DNA from: JANRLF01 sp033762815
Lineage (GTDB): Bacteria; Bacteroidota; Bacteroidia; Chitinophagales; CAIOSU01
Assembly (NCBI GenBank): GCA_033762815.1
Contig: JANRLF010000003.1
Coordinates: forward strand, 1-64,000
Length of the DNA: 64,000 nt
Reading direction: 5' to 3'
The position numbers and the translations under genes were made by a program. Positions 52,466 to 60,144 of the stretch are shown here, piece by piece. Within the stretch, counting starts at the first letter, position 1. Every line of letters begins with the position of its first letter. The notes under the pieces are model-generated. The model did not search any database. It saw only the letters and a program-made list of their open reading frames with translations, and was not told where the DNA came from.

Positions 52466-54007
52466 ATGCTGGTAAAAACATACGGAAGTGCGGTGCATGG
52501 GGTCAATGCCATTACCATTACCATAGAGGTAAACATCCTGCAGGGGCTTCATTATTTTGTAGTGGGCCTGCCCGATAGTGCCGTAAAAGAAGGCCAGCAT
52601 CGCATTGAATCGGCATTGAAAATGTACGGTTACCGCATGCCCAGACAAAAGGTGGTGGTGAATCTGGCCCCGGCCGATATCCGCAAGGAGGGCTCCGCAT
52701 ACGACTTGCCCATCGCTTTGGGCATATTGGCGGCATCTGACCAAATGGTGGCCGAAAAGGACCTCTCTCGCTACATCATCATGGGCGAGCTTTCCTTGGA
52801 CGGCAGCCTGCAGCCCATCAAGGGGGCACTGCCCATTGCCATACAAGCGCGGAAGGATAAGTTTGATGGCTTTATACTGCCTAGGCAGAATGCCCGTGAG
52901 GCGGCTATTGTAAGCGACGTGAAAATTTATGGGGCCGATAATTTGAGGGAAGTGGTGGATTTTATGGAGGGTAAGGGCAACCTTGACCAAGTAATCATCA
53001 ACACCCGCGAGGAGTTCTTCTCCAACCTAACCTATGCCGACCTTGACTTTGCCGACGTAAAGGGGCAAAAAAACATCAAGCGGGCTTTGGAAATAGCCGC
53101 CGCCGGTGGGCACAATGTCATCCTTATCGGGCCACCGGGCGCGGGCAAAACCATGCTTGCCAAGCGCATGCCCACCATATTGCCGCCCCTGAACCTGCAC
53201 GAAGCCTTGGAAACCACTAAAATACACTCAGTGGTGGGTAGGCTGGGCAGTGGCGCATCGTTGCTGTACCAACGGCCTTTCCGTTCACCGCACCATACCG
53301 TAAGCGACGTGGCACTAGTGGGCGGCGGGGCGGTACCACAGCCAGGGGAGATATCGCTGGCGCACAATGGCGTACTGTTCTTGGACGAGTTGCCCGAATT
53401 CAAGCGCACGGTACTGGAGGTATTGCGCCAGCCTATGGAAGAGCGGCGGGTCACTATTTCCAGGGCGCGCTTTTCCGTGGAATACCCTGCCAGTTTTATG
53501 CTCATTGCCAGCATGAACCCCTGCCCCTGCGGCTATTACAACCACCCCGAAAAGGAATGTGTATGCGGGCCGGGCGTGGTGCAGAAGTACCTGAACAAAA
53601 TATCGGGCCCCTTGCTGGACCGTATCGACCTGCACGTAGAAGTTACGCCCTTGCCCATCAGCGACCTGGCCGGGGAAAGCAATGCGGAAAACAGCACCGC
53701 CATCCGCGAAAGGGTGGTGGCCGCCCGAGCCATACAGGAGCAGCGTTTCAACGGCGAAAACGGGGTGTACTGCAATGCCCAAATCGGCCCGCAAGGCCTG
53801 AAGGATTATTGCCAAATAACCGAAGCGGGCCGTACCCTGCTCAATAAGGCCATGGAGCGCCTCGGCCTTTCCGCCAGGGCCTACGACCGCATCCTGAAAG
53901 TGGCCCGTACTATTGCTGACCTAGCCAACAGCCCCGACATTAAGATTGAACACCTGGCCGAAGCCATCCAGTTCCGTAGCCTGGACAGGGAAAGCTGGGC
54001 AAATTGA
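52466..54007 (+). CDS. YifB/ComM-family Mg-chelatase-like AAA+ ATPase
   Basis: The 513-residue protein has the N-terminal ChlI-type domain (~1-150; VNILQGLHYFVVGLPDSAVK, VVNLAPADIRKEGSAYDLPI), an AAA+ core with Walker A IGPPGAGKTMLAKRMP and Walker B VLFLDELPEF, MNPCPCGYY with following Cys residues, and the C-terminal lid (SARAYDRILKVARTIADLA). ComM of this family is a hexameric branch-migration helicase acting during natural transformation; YifB homologues are common in Bacteroidota. GC-richer than the repeats that follow it. Confidence 0.93.
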   Translation: MLVKTYGSAVHGVNAITITIEVNILQGLHYFVVGLPDSAVKEGQHRIESALKMYGYRMPRQKVVVNLAPADIRKEGSAYDLPIALGILAASDQMVAEKDLSRYIIMGELSLDGSLQPIKGALPIAIQARKDKFDGFILPRQNAREAAIVSDVKIYGADNLREVVDFMEGKGNLDQVIINTREEFFSNLTYADLDFADVKGQKNIKRALEIAAAGGHNVILIGPPGAGKTMLAKRMPTILPPLNLHEALETTKIHSVVGRLGSGASLLYQRPFRSPHHTVSDVALVGGGAVPQPGEISLAHNGVLFLDELPEFKRTVLEVLRQPMEERRVTISRARFSVEYPASFMLIASMNPCPCGYYNHPEKECVCGPGVVQKYLNKISGPLLDRIDLHVEVTPLPISDLAGESNAENSTAIRERVVAARAIQEQRFNGENGVYCNAQIGPQGLKDYCQITEAGRTLLNKAMERLGLSARAYDRILKVARTIADLANSPDIKIEHLAEAIQFRSLDRESWAN

Positions 54008-54042
54008 TGGGCGTGCATCGCGCTACTAGCCTCTAAAAACCC

Positions 54043-54152
54043 GTTTCGCAGGTGTTTCGCAGGTGTTTCAAGGGGTGTTCGCGGGTACTTCAAGGGTATC
54101 TCGCGGGTGCTTCAAGGGGTGTTCAAGGGGTGTTCGCAGGTAGTTCAAATCC
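54043..54152. repeat. 11-bp degenerate minisatellite (gtTTCgcaggt / TTCaagggg)
   Basis: Ten 11-bp units in phase starting 35 bases after the yifB stop; each has TTC or CTC at positions 3-5 followed by gcaggt, gcgggt or aagggg. It shares period and TTC phase with the array at 54448-54557. Confidence 0.8.
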
Positions 54153-54287
54153 TATTAATTTGCTGTTTATCAATCTTTTGTGTGAAAAAAAGTGTTTTTT
54201 TGTTTTTTTCATGCCTTTTTCCTTAGTTCCTCTCCCTAAGGGAGAGGTTAGGTGAGGGGTAAAATAGATTGCAGTCCAAATCATTTC

Positions 54288-54327
54288 CAAACTCTCAAAT
54301 CACCAAATTTTCAAATTGCCAAATTGC
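54288..54327. repeat. 8-bp tandem array (caaatNNN)
   Basis: Five 8-bp units: caaactct, caaatcac, caaatttt, caaattgc, caaattgc. A similar four-unit array is at ~54392-54423, and another (caaatcac three times) is at 54731-54754. The element gcagtccaaatcattt upstream recurs in the long repeat block. Confidence 0.7.
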
Positions 54328-54447
54328 CCTCACCTCCGCCTCTCCCTGCCACCGCACCAGCTTAACCGGGAGAGGAACTTAAAACAAGGTCATTTTCAAA
54401 CTCTCAAATCACCAAATTTCCAAATTCATTGAAGCATCTAAAAAGCC

Positions 54448-54557
54448 ATTTCAGTAGTATTTCAGTAGTGCTTCAGTGGTGTTTCAGTAGTACTTCAGTA
54501 TAGTTTCGGTAGTATTTCGGTGATACTTCAGTGGTATTTCAGTAGTACTTCAGTTTT
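54448..54557. repeat. 11-bp degenerate minisatellite (atTTCAGTAGT)
   Basis: Ten units in strict 11-bp phase: atttcagtagt twice, gcttcagtggt, gtttcagtagt, acttcagtata, gtttcggtagt, atttcggtgat and similar. It is the reverse complement of the array at 29638-29748. Confidence 0.85.
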
Positions 54558-54624
54558 GATTAATTCATTGATTGTCAGTAGTTTCTATTAAAATGAGTGT
54601 GCTTTTTGTTTTTTTGCTTCATTT

Positions 54625-54800
54625 GTAGAGGGTAGAAAGTAGAAGGATTTACGCCTGCCCCGCTAATTGCGGGGATTTCAGATTTACAATTTACAATTTA
54701 CAATTGCAGCCCAAACCATTTTCAAATTTTCAAATCACCAAATCACCAAATCACCAAATCAATCAGCACATCCCTCTACCTTCTACTTTCTACCCTCTAC
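54625..54800. repeat. 22-bp perfect inverted repeat flanking a 132-base core
   Basis: The arm at 54625-54646 (gtagagggtagaaagtagaa plus gg) is exactly complementary to 54779-54800. The core holds the 8-bp array. A related but unpaired segment (ccttctacgctctaccttct) is at 56773-56792. Confidence 0.75.
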
Positions 54801-55008
54801 CATAATGGTAAGCACTTAGTGTGAATAATCCAAATCAAAAAATGGGTAAATGGGTATATGCTCAGTGTGGGGTTAGGGTAGCTAGAAACCTGAAATGTGC
54901 CCCCGCCAGTATGCGGTGGGTGGGTGTAGAGGGGGTGGTTTTTTTAGGAGCTTCAACCGGTCTAAGAAAGTGTGGTAGTAGCAAGGCACAGCCTCTTAGC
55001 TCTAGTGC

Positions 55009-55031
55009 TTCGGAAGTTAAGCTTCCGAAGA
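55009..55031. repeat. Short inverted repeat cttcggaag-N5-cttccgaag
   Basis: Perfect 9-bp arms with a TTAAG loop about 90 bases upstream of the next start codon. No T run follows, so it is unlikely to be a terminator. Confidence 0.5.
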
Positions 55032-55121
55032 GTATGGGTAGATAACGAACTAATGTTTCTTTCAAACCCGCTCATAAAAATTATAAGATTTTGCACTAAT
55101 TTATCTGCCTCAATTATTTTT

Positions 55122-55955
55122 ATGAAGGAAGAACATAACTCAGAGCGAACTTATTTGCAACAGCTCATCTCACTTTACCAGTTATCTGTACGGAATGTTC
55201 CTATCTTAAAATATTCTTGGGTCATCATTTCGGGAATATGCTTGATGGCTATTATTGCCCTTTTTAAGTTAGACCCATTTGAAGTTTGCCTTTTTACTAT
55301 TGGTGTACTTGTCCTATCATTTCTTGGATTTATTTTCTCAAGCATCGTAAAGGGCAAGGACAAACCCATTCGAATTGCCCTCTACATTGTCATATATGCG
55401 ATTATTACCACTCTTAGCGTAGTAGTTTTGAGCTTTGGCTCTTATATCATTTTTGAAAGCCCGAAAATTTTTGACTTGTTCTTTGTAGAACAATCCATAG
55501 TGAAGGAGCCACTTAATAAACTTTTACGGGAATTGGAAGCTGACTATCATAATAATTTTCGTAATGTCCGAAGCGAATATTTGTTAGAAACAACCCCGTA
55601 TAGCGTCATCTATGATGTTAAATATCCTTTAGGTAACATCAACGCTTGGATTGAAATCCAATCTTCTGATACCAATAAGGTTGAGTGCCGAGTTGATGTA
55701 TATAAAGGTTCTAGTAAAGAGATGGCTAAACGAGAAGTATTAAATTATCATAACCGCTTATCAAGCTGGTTAAATGAATACTCGTCCTCAATAAAGGATA
55801 ATAAAGATGTTGGTGATACCATCTTATACTTAGAGTATTTTCAGAAAGAAGGTGTAATTATTCGTCTTTCCTCTTGGGGGCCTTATCGGGATGCGAAGAG
55901 AAATGATAATTATTATACATACATTTCTATCCGAAGACCTTCTTGGGACTATTGA
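55122..55955 (+). CDS. Membrane protein of unknown function, 277 residues
   Basis: The ATG at 55122 (MKEEHNSERTYLQQLISLYQ) is chosen because the upstream frame from 54972 runs through repeats. Three membrane segments occupy ~30-145 (WVIISGICLMAIIALF, VCLFTIGVLVLSFLGFIFSS, IVIYAIITTLSVVVLSFGSY), followed by a ~125-residue charged, probably extracytoplasmic domain (SVIYDVKYPLGNINAWIEI, VECRVDVYKGSSKEMAKREV). No family recognised. The A/T-rich codon use differs from the housekeeping genes nearby, and the location between a repeat block and a toxin fragment suggests accessory origin. Confidence 0.6.
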   Translation: MKEEHNSERTYLQQLISLYQLSVRNVPILKYSWVIISGICLMAIIALFKLDPFEVCLFTIGVLVLSFLGFIFSSIVKGKDKPIRIALYIVIYAIITTLSVVVLSFGSYIIFESPKIFDLFFVEQSIVKEPLNKLLRELEADYHNNFRNVRSEYLLETTPYSVIYDVKYPLGNINAWIEIQSSDTNKVECRVDVYKGSSKEMAKREVLNYHNRLSSWLNEYSSSIKDNKDVGDTILYLEYFQKEGVIIRLSSWGPYRDAKRNDNYYTYISIRRPSWDY

Positions 55956-56232
55956 TTACGGTCGCGGGGTTGGCGACGGAGTTGGTCGGTCTGGTCCAGG
56001 AGTAGGTTCACCCTTTGGTTTATCGCTAGGGGAAGGGCTATCACTGTCTGTATCTCTATCCTTATCATCGGGGGTAGAAACGCTGAAAAGTAGATTTCGC
56101 ATACTAAAGTCTTTGGTTTAATTAAAGATAATTACCCTTCTTGACATTACAAAATTTAAATCTAACTAAATTGCTCTTATTAATTCAAAAAAGTATCTGC
56201 CCAACGTTCTGCGGAGATTAGCGTAGCGTCCC
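55956..56232. other. A/T-rich spacer before the RHS fragment
   Basis: No credible gene; a low-complexity G/S/L frame at 55891-56121 is judged spurious. At 56203-56229 gcgg-agattagcgtagcg matches, reversed, the element at ~28213-28239. Confidence 0.5.
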
Positions 56233-56487
56233 TACAACCGTGCCGGCCTGTTGGAAAGCGTGGTGTTTGATGGTAATACTTATGTGCGCAACATTGCCTA
56301 TAATGCCAAGGGTCAGGCCATTTTATCGGCATTCGGCAACGGCACCATGACCAGGGCTGCGTACGACCCTCTTACCTCCAGGCTATTGAGGACCCGGACG
56401 GAGAGGTATAAGCTCAGCGTGGGCCAGCCCTTTACCTACCAGTCCAATTCGGGTGCCAAGCAGGACCTCGCCTATGCTTATGACCCT
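56233..56487 (+). pseudogene. Fragment of an RHS/Tc-toxin (TccC/TcdB-like) gene
   Basis: About 85 codons (YNRAGLLESVVFDGNTYVRN, IAYNAKGQAILSAFGNGTMT, RAAYDPLTSRLL) match the conserved RHS-core segment of Bacteroidota Tc/RHS toxins. The frame begins abruptly after a TAG at 56224-56226 with no start codon, and similarity ends at a YAYDP motif (normally followed by GN), after which sequence turns into intergenic repeat. Full toxins of this class are thousands of codons long. This is a remnant left by deletion or a displaced cassette end. Confidence 0.75.
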
Positions 56488-56856
56488 TACCCAGCGCGCA
56501 TTATCCATCGCAAGGAGGGGAGTAATACACAATTTAGAGGCGCCACGAAAAAACTCCCCTCCTTGCCGAGCCATTTGCGGGTAGCAAAAGGAGGGGTTGG
56601 GGGTGGTCACTCCAATGCTTGCTGAGCCTTTTTGCGGGGTAGCAAAAGAGCCTGTCCCAATGGCTATCGGGAAGGGGATGGGGCTGGTCGCTACACAATT
56701 CCAAAATGGGTTTGTTCTCTCTTCCCCCCAGAAAGGCGCCTCAATCGCCCCAAAGCTGGGTCGGGCGTACATCCTTCTACGCTCTACCTTCTACAAAAAA
56801 AAGCCCATCCTTCAGGTTAAAGGACGGGCTTTCGGGAAAGGGTTTAACGACAGATA
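56488..56856. other. Spacer of intergenic repeats after the RHS fragment
   Basis: No gene. An inverted pair cccctccttgccgagcc...aaaggaggggttgggg (~56549-56605), a partial repeat of it at ~56625-56650, a ccttctacgctctaccttct element (56773-56792), and the terminator of the GerW-like gene. Confidence 0.6.
56801..56832 (-). terminator. Terminator of the GerW/DUF2953-like operon
   Basis: Stem aagcccatcctt/aaggacgggctt (one mismatch) with a 7-base loop, followed on the minus strand by eight T. It lies 25 bases after the minus-strand stop at 56857. Confidence 0.85.
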
Positions 56857-57222
56857 TCAATTTTTTTCGGCACTGGCTGTCTTTTGGCTATCCATGTATT
56901 TGGAGAGCAGGTCGGGCAACTTCTCAATGGCCGCGCTAAAGCCTTTGGAGGTGCTGGCAGCTATGAAATGGATTTCATCGGCACGAGATACCAGGAAGCC
57001 AATAGGCTCCATGCCTATGCCTGCACCGCCACCGCCGCCGCTTCCGGATGCCTTGGGATCGGTACCCTCGCCACCGCCGGCACCAAAGCCCATGCCCACG
57101 CGGATAATGGGTACGCAGCTAAATTCGCCCACTTGGAATGGCTTGCCAATCAAAGTGTCCGTGTTTACCTCGTTTTTCAAAAAGTCGGTGATTTTTTCGA
57201 TCATTTCATTTAGGTTGTTCAT
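56857..57222 (-). CDS. GerW (YtfJ) family protein
   Basis: The 121-residue product has the Spore_YtfJ/GerW pattern: MIEKITDFLKNEVNTDTLIG, CVPIIRVGMGFGAGGGEG, a Gly/Ser loop (SGSGGGGGAGIG), then EPIGFLVSRADEIHFI. In Bacillus YtfJ/GerW is made in the forespore; homologues in non-sporulating Bacteroidota have no assigned role. It begins 2 bases after the stop of a DUF2953-like gene, as in the ytfI-ytfJ pair of Bacillus. Confidence 0.85.
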   Translation of the reverse strand: MNNLNEMIEKITDFLKNEVNTDTLIGKPFQVGEFSCVPIIRVGMGFGAGGGEGTDPKASGSGGGGGAGIGMEPIGFLVSRADEIHFIAASTSKGFSAAIEKLPDLLSKYMDSQKTASAEKN

Positions 57223-57224
57223 TG

Positions 57225-57752
57225 TCAGGAGTTTTTTATGTGTTTAATAAAGGTCCAAAGTATCCGCGATGCCCTATTGTCGATGCAGAGCCTCACAGTT
57301 TGCTGGTGGGTAAAGTTGATGTACAGCGGATGCCCCCAATATTGCCCCAGCAAAAACACCCAAGGGTACAGCTTGGCATTCAGCATCACGTCGTCCGTAT
57401 CGATATTCACGTAGCAGTGCTTTACCCTAAAGGTTTTTATCAGCCGCAGCACCAGCTTGAAGTTGACCCATTTGGGCCGCCTCCTAGGCTTGCGCTTCTT
57501 CTTCGGCTTTGGGGCCGCCTCCGTTTCCTCGGGTTTGGACATTGGCTTGCTGGTTATCGGTCTTTCCCACCACAATATTTTAAAGAACATTTTCGGCTCC
57601 CCTTCCACCATTGCCACGCGAAAGGCGGCCAGGCGATGATACCTCACCCTATATAGGCCCGAATCGGTATCTATCTCCAAAAACCAAGGGGCAAACAACA
57701 GGTAACAGCTTATTCCACATAGTATTGACAGTATTAGAAGCAACCATAGCAT
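57225..57752 (-). CDS. DUF2953-like membrane protein (YtfI-type partner)
   Basis: The 175-residue product has an N-terminal membrane helix (MLWLLLILSILCGISCYLLF), a strand-rich segment, a basic Pro/Lys/Arg linker (APKPKKKRKPRRRPKW) and a C-terminal region (VKHCYVNIDTDDVMLNAKLY, FTHQQTVRLCIDNRA). The layout matches DUF2953 proteins, and the tight link to a GerW-like gene strengthens this. Sequence similarity is distant, so the family call is moderate. Confidence 0.6.
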   Translation of the reverse strand: MLWLLLILSILCGISCYLLFAPWFLEIDTDSGLYRVRYHRLAAFRVAMVEGEPKMFFKILWWERPITSKPMSKPEETEAAPKPKKKRKPRRRPKWVNFKLVLRLIKTFRVKHCYVNIDTDDVMLNAKLYPWVFLLGQYWGHPLYINFTHQQTVRLCIDNRASRILWTFIKHIKNS

Positions 57753-57861
57753 ATTGTCCGTTGTCCATACAAAGGTTGGAAGAAATCAATAGCTGAACGA
57801 TGATTGATATCAGCACAAATATTGATATTTGTCAATAGTATCTTATTCCTAACTTGTAGGC

Positions 57862-59202
57862 ATGAAAAAATGGTTGCTGCGCATTGGTGCTGCCCTAGGG
57901 GCATTGGTAGTGCTAGTATTGCTGGCGGTTTTTACCACGGTAGATAGCACCCCTTTCCAACGGATGGGCTACTATCATAAAATGATGGCCACCATTGATA
58001 GCTTACCAGATATTGGTACCCGAGGTGATACGATGCTGGCGGGCTGGGCCAAGGTGAACCTAACCCCGCCGAAGCCGGTGCCCATTGCCATTGCCGATTC
58101 TAGGAACGGCCGCAGTTACGAACGGGTGGAAGACAGTATATGGGTGAGGGCTTTTGTGTTCGACAATGGTGCCACCAAAGCGGCCATCGTTACCGCCGAT
58201 TTACTGATTATTCCGCCCACCGTTACCGTTTTGCTGGACAGTATGTTGCAAACGATAGGTTTCCGGCTTTCTCAAGTGTATCTATCGGCCACCCATACGC
58301 ACAACAGTATAGGGGCATGGGGGCCAGGCTATGTGGGCAAGCGCTTTGCGGGCAAGTATGACCAGGCGGTGGTGGACCATATTGCCCGCTGCATAGTACA
58401 GGCCGTAAAAGCTGCCGATATGCAAAAGCAGCCCGCCCAACTGTCTTATGCCGAACAGTTGGTGCCCAGTTTGGTGTTTAACCGCTTGGTAGGCGACAGT
58501 GGCACTACTGACCCTCAATTGCAGGTACTAAAGGTGGCGAATAACAATGGCAAACAGGCCATATTGGTGCGCTATTCGGCGCATGCCACCTGCCTTCCTG
58601 CCAATTACATGAACCTGCACCGCGACTATCCGGGCAGGTTGGTCGATTTGTTGGAAACGGCAGACAGTGTTGATATGGCAGCTTATGTGGCAGGAGCAGT
58701 GGGCAGCATGGGGCCCTGCTGTGCCGATTTGGGCCCCAAACTGCAAATAGATTCGCTGGCCACAGCACTTTCGCAGCAGGTAAGACGATTAGACTTTAAG
58801 CCTATTAGCGATAAGGTAGTTGCCGCCATACGCATGCCGCTATATCTGCGGGAACAACATTTTAGAGTGAGCGATAATATTCGGTTTCGCCCCTGGGTAA
58901 CCAAAAAAGTAGTGGGCGATTTCCCTTTGGAGGTGGAATTGCTGCGCTTGGGCAACCTGATATGGGTGGGCTTGCCCTGCGATTATTCCGGTGAACTGAG
59001 CGTGCCCTTGTGGCAAGCAGCGCAGCAAAAAGGGCTGCAGTTGTCCATTACCAGTTTCAATGGGGGCTATATGGGCTATATTACCCATGACAAATGGTAC
59101 CATCTGGATGCCTATGAAACCCGTACCATGAATTGGTATGGGCCTTACAATGGCCAGTACACCCAAACGGTAGTTTCGCGAATGATGGACAAGTGCAAAT
59201 AG
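57862..59202 (+). CDS. Neutral/alkaline ceramidase-family protein
   Basis: The 446-residue protein has an N-terminal membrane segment or uncleaved signal (KKWLLRIGAALGALVVLVLL). It carries the family pattern GWAKVNLTPPKPVPIA, IWVRAFVFDNGATKAAIVTA, Zn-binding LSATHTHNSIGAWGPGYVG, and VRYSAHATCLP. It lacks the long C-terminal domain of the Pseudomonas enzyme (~650 residues). The family hydrolyses the amide bond of ceramide; in Bacteroidota the substrate could be the cell's own sphingolipids or another N-acyl lipid. Periplasmic or membrane-bound. Confidence 0.85.
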   Translation: MKKWLLRIGAALGALVVLVLLAVFTTVDSTPFQRMGYYHKMMATIDSLPDIGTRGDTMLAGWAKVNLTPPKPVPIAIADSRNGRSYERVEDSIWVRAFVFDNGATKAAIVTADLLIIPPTVTVLLDSMLQTIGFRLSQVYLSATHTHNSIGAWGPGYVGKRFAGKYDQAVVDHIARCIVQAVKAADMQKQPAQLSYAEQLVPSLVFNRLVGDSGTTDPQLQVLKVANNNGKQAILVRYSAHATCLPANYMNLHRDYPGRLVDLLETADSVDMAAYVAGAVGSMGPCCADLGPKLQIDSLATALSQQVRRLDFKPISDKVVAAIRMPLYLREQHFRVSDNIRFRPWVTKKVVGDFPLEVELLRLGNLIWVGLPCDYSGELSVPLWQAAQQKGLQLSITSFNGGYMGYITHDKWYHLDAYETRTMNWYGPYNGQYTQTVVSRMMDKCK

Positions 59203-59211
59203 CGCAAAAAA

Positions 59212-59247
59212 ATAGGGCCGCATTCCGTATTGGAAATGTGGCCCTAT
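59212..59247. terminator. Shared bidirectional terminator between ceramidase gene and rpoD
   Basis: Stem atagggccgcattcc/ggaaatgtggccctat with a 5-base loop and one mismatch, A-rich upstream. It lies between two convergent stops, 10 and 28 bases away. Confidence 0.75.
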
Positions 59248-59274
59248 ATACTAGGTTCCGCTAAGCGGGATGGA

Positions 59275-60144
59275 TTACTGTGCTAAATAAGCTTTCAGGC
59301 TTTGGCTGCGAGAGCTGGCCCTCAACTTATTGATGGACTTGTCCTTAATTTGGCGCACTCGTTCACGGGTAAGGCCCATTACTTCGCCGATATCGGAAAG
59401 CGTCATCGGGTTATCAACGCCAATGCCATAGAACAGCTTCAATACACCACGCTCCCTTTCGGTAAGGGTAGCCAAAGTGCGCTCGGTTTCTACTTGCAAT
59501 GAGAAATGGTACTCCACGCCAGCGTCAGCAAGGTCGGCATCAGGGTTCACCAACACGTCCACCAATGAGTTACCATCTTCCTCGTTGAAAGGGGCATCCA
59601 TGGAAACGTGCCTACCGGCCAGGCCTAAGGTTGTTTTTACTTCCTCGGCACCCATTTCCAAGCACTCGGCCAGTTCATCGGGGGTTGGTTCGCGCTCAAA
59701 CTCCTGTTCCAATGCGGAAAATGCTTTATTGATTTTGGTCAATGAGCCAACCTTGTTCAAAGGCAGCCTAACCAACCTTGAGTTTTCGGCAATAGCCTGA
59801 ATAATGGATTGGCGAATCCACCACACGGCATAGGAAATGAACTTGAAACCCTTGGTTTCGTCAAAACGCTGTGCGGCCTTTACAAGGCCAAGGTTACCTT
59901 CATTGATCAAATCATTGAGCGGTAAGCCCAAATTTTGGTATTTTTTGGCTACTGATACTACGAAACGCAAGTTGGCACTGGTGAGTCTTTCCAGTGCATT
60001 TTGATCGCCCTGCCTTATTTTGCGGGCAAGCTCCACCTCTTCTTCCGGTGTCACCAACTCCACTTTACCAATCTCCTGAAGGTACTTCTCAATAGATTGG
60101 CTATCACGGTTAGTTATAGATTTAGTAATCTTTAGCTGGCGCAT
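59275..60144 (-). CDS. rpoD: Primary RNA polymerase sigma factor (Bacteroidota RpoD/SigA)
   Basis: The 289-residue protein lacks region 1.1 and has region 1.2 (YLQEIGKVELVTPEEEVELA), region 2 (ANLRFVVSVAKKYQNLGLPL, DLINEGNLGLVKAAQRFDET, FISYAVWWIRQSI), region 3 and region 4 (LTERERGVLKLFYGIG, SDIGEVMGLTRERVRQIKDK). The short form and the missing insert are typical of the Bacteroidota primary sigma factor, which reads TTTG/TAnnTTTG promoters. It is convergent with the ceramidase gene. Confidence 0.95.
   Translation of the reverse strand: MRQLKITKSITNRDSQSIEKYLQEIGKVELVTPEEEVELARKIRQGDQNALERLTSANLRFVVSVAKKYQNLGLPLNDLINEGNLGLVKAAQRFDETKGFKFISYAVWWIRQSIIQAIAENSRLVRLPLNKVGSLTKINKAFSALEQEFEREPTPDELAECLEMGAEEVKTTLGLAGRHVSMDAPFNEEDGNSLVDVLVNPDADLADAGVEYHFSLQVETERTLATLTERERGVLKLFYGIGVDNPMTLSDIGEVMGLTRERVRQIKDKSINKLRASSRSQSLKAYLAQ

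Larger units (their letters stand above)
54437..54945 (-). repeat. Long intergenic repeat block, copy B (inverted copy of 29340-29752)
   Basis: Reverse-complement homologue of copy A, with colinear landmarks: 11-bp array, aatcaaaactgaa, cacactcattt, poly-A/T tract, acaattgcagcccaaaccat, 8-bp array, gcacttagtgtgaa, aaatgggtaaatggg, agaaacctgaaa. It contains an extra ~30-base segment that supplies one arm of the 22-bp inverted repeat. Shared length is about 400-500 bases. Confidence 0.8.
54008..55121. other. Repeat-rich accessory spacer (about 1.1 kb)
   Basis: No credible gene. In order: 11-bp array C (54043-54152); a cctctccct/agggagagg hairpin with ttaggtgagggg (~54228-54259); an 8-bp array (54288-54327); a ccctcacc...gggagagg element; a second 8-bp array (~54392-54423); long repeat block B (54437-54945) with 11-bp array and a 22-bp inverted repeat; and a cttcggaag/cttccgaag hairpin (55009-55031) just before the membrane protein gene. 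Confidence 0.7.

Noticed and set aside
53315..53815. Minus-strand ORFs inside yifB
   Set aside because: Overlap the conserved AAA+ core on the other strand; GC-rich third positions open shadow frames.
54972..55121. Upstream extension of the 55122 membrane protein
   Set aside because: The extra 50 codons run through a hairpin and repeat sequence; the ATG at 55122 begins a normal soluble N-terminus before the membrane segments.
55891..56121. 76-residue ORF rich in Gly/Ser/Leu
   Set aside because: Overlaps the end of the preceding gene in another frame, low complexity, no start signal.
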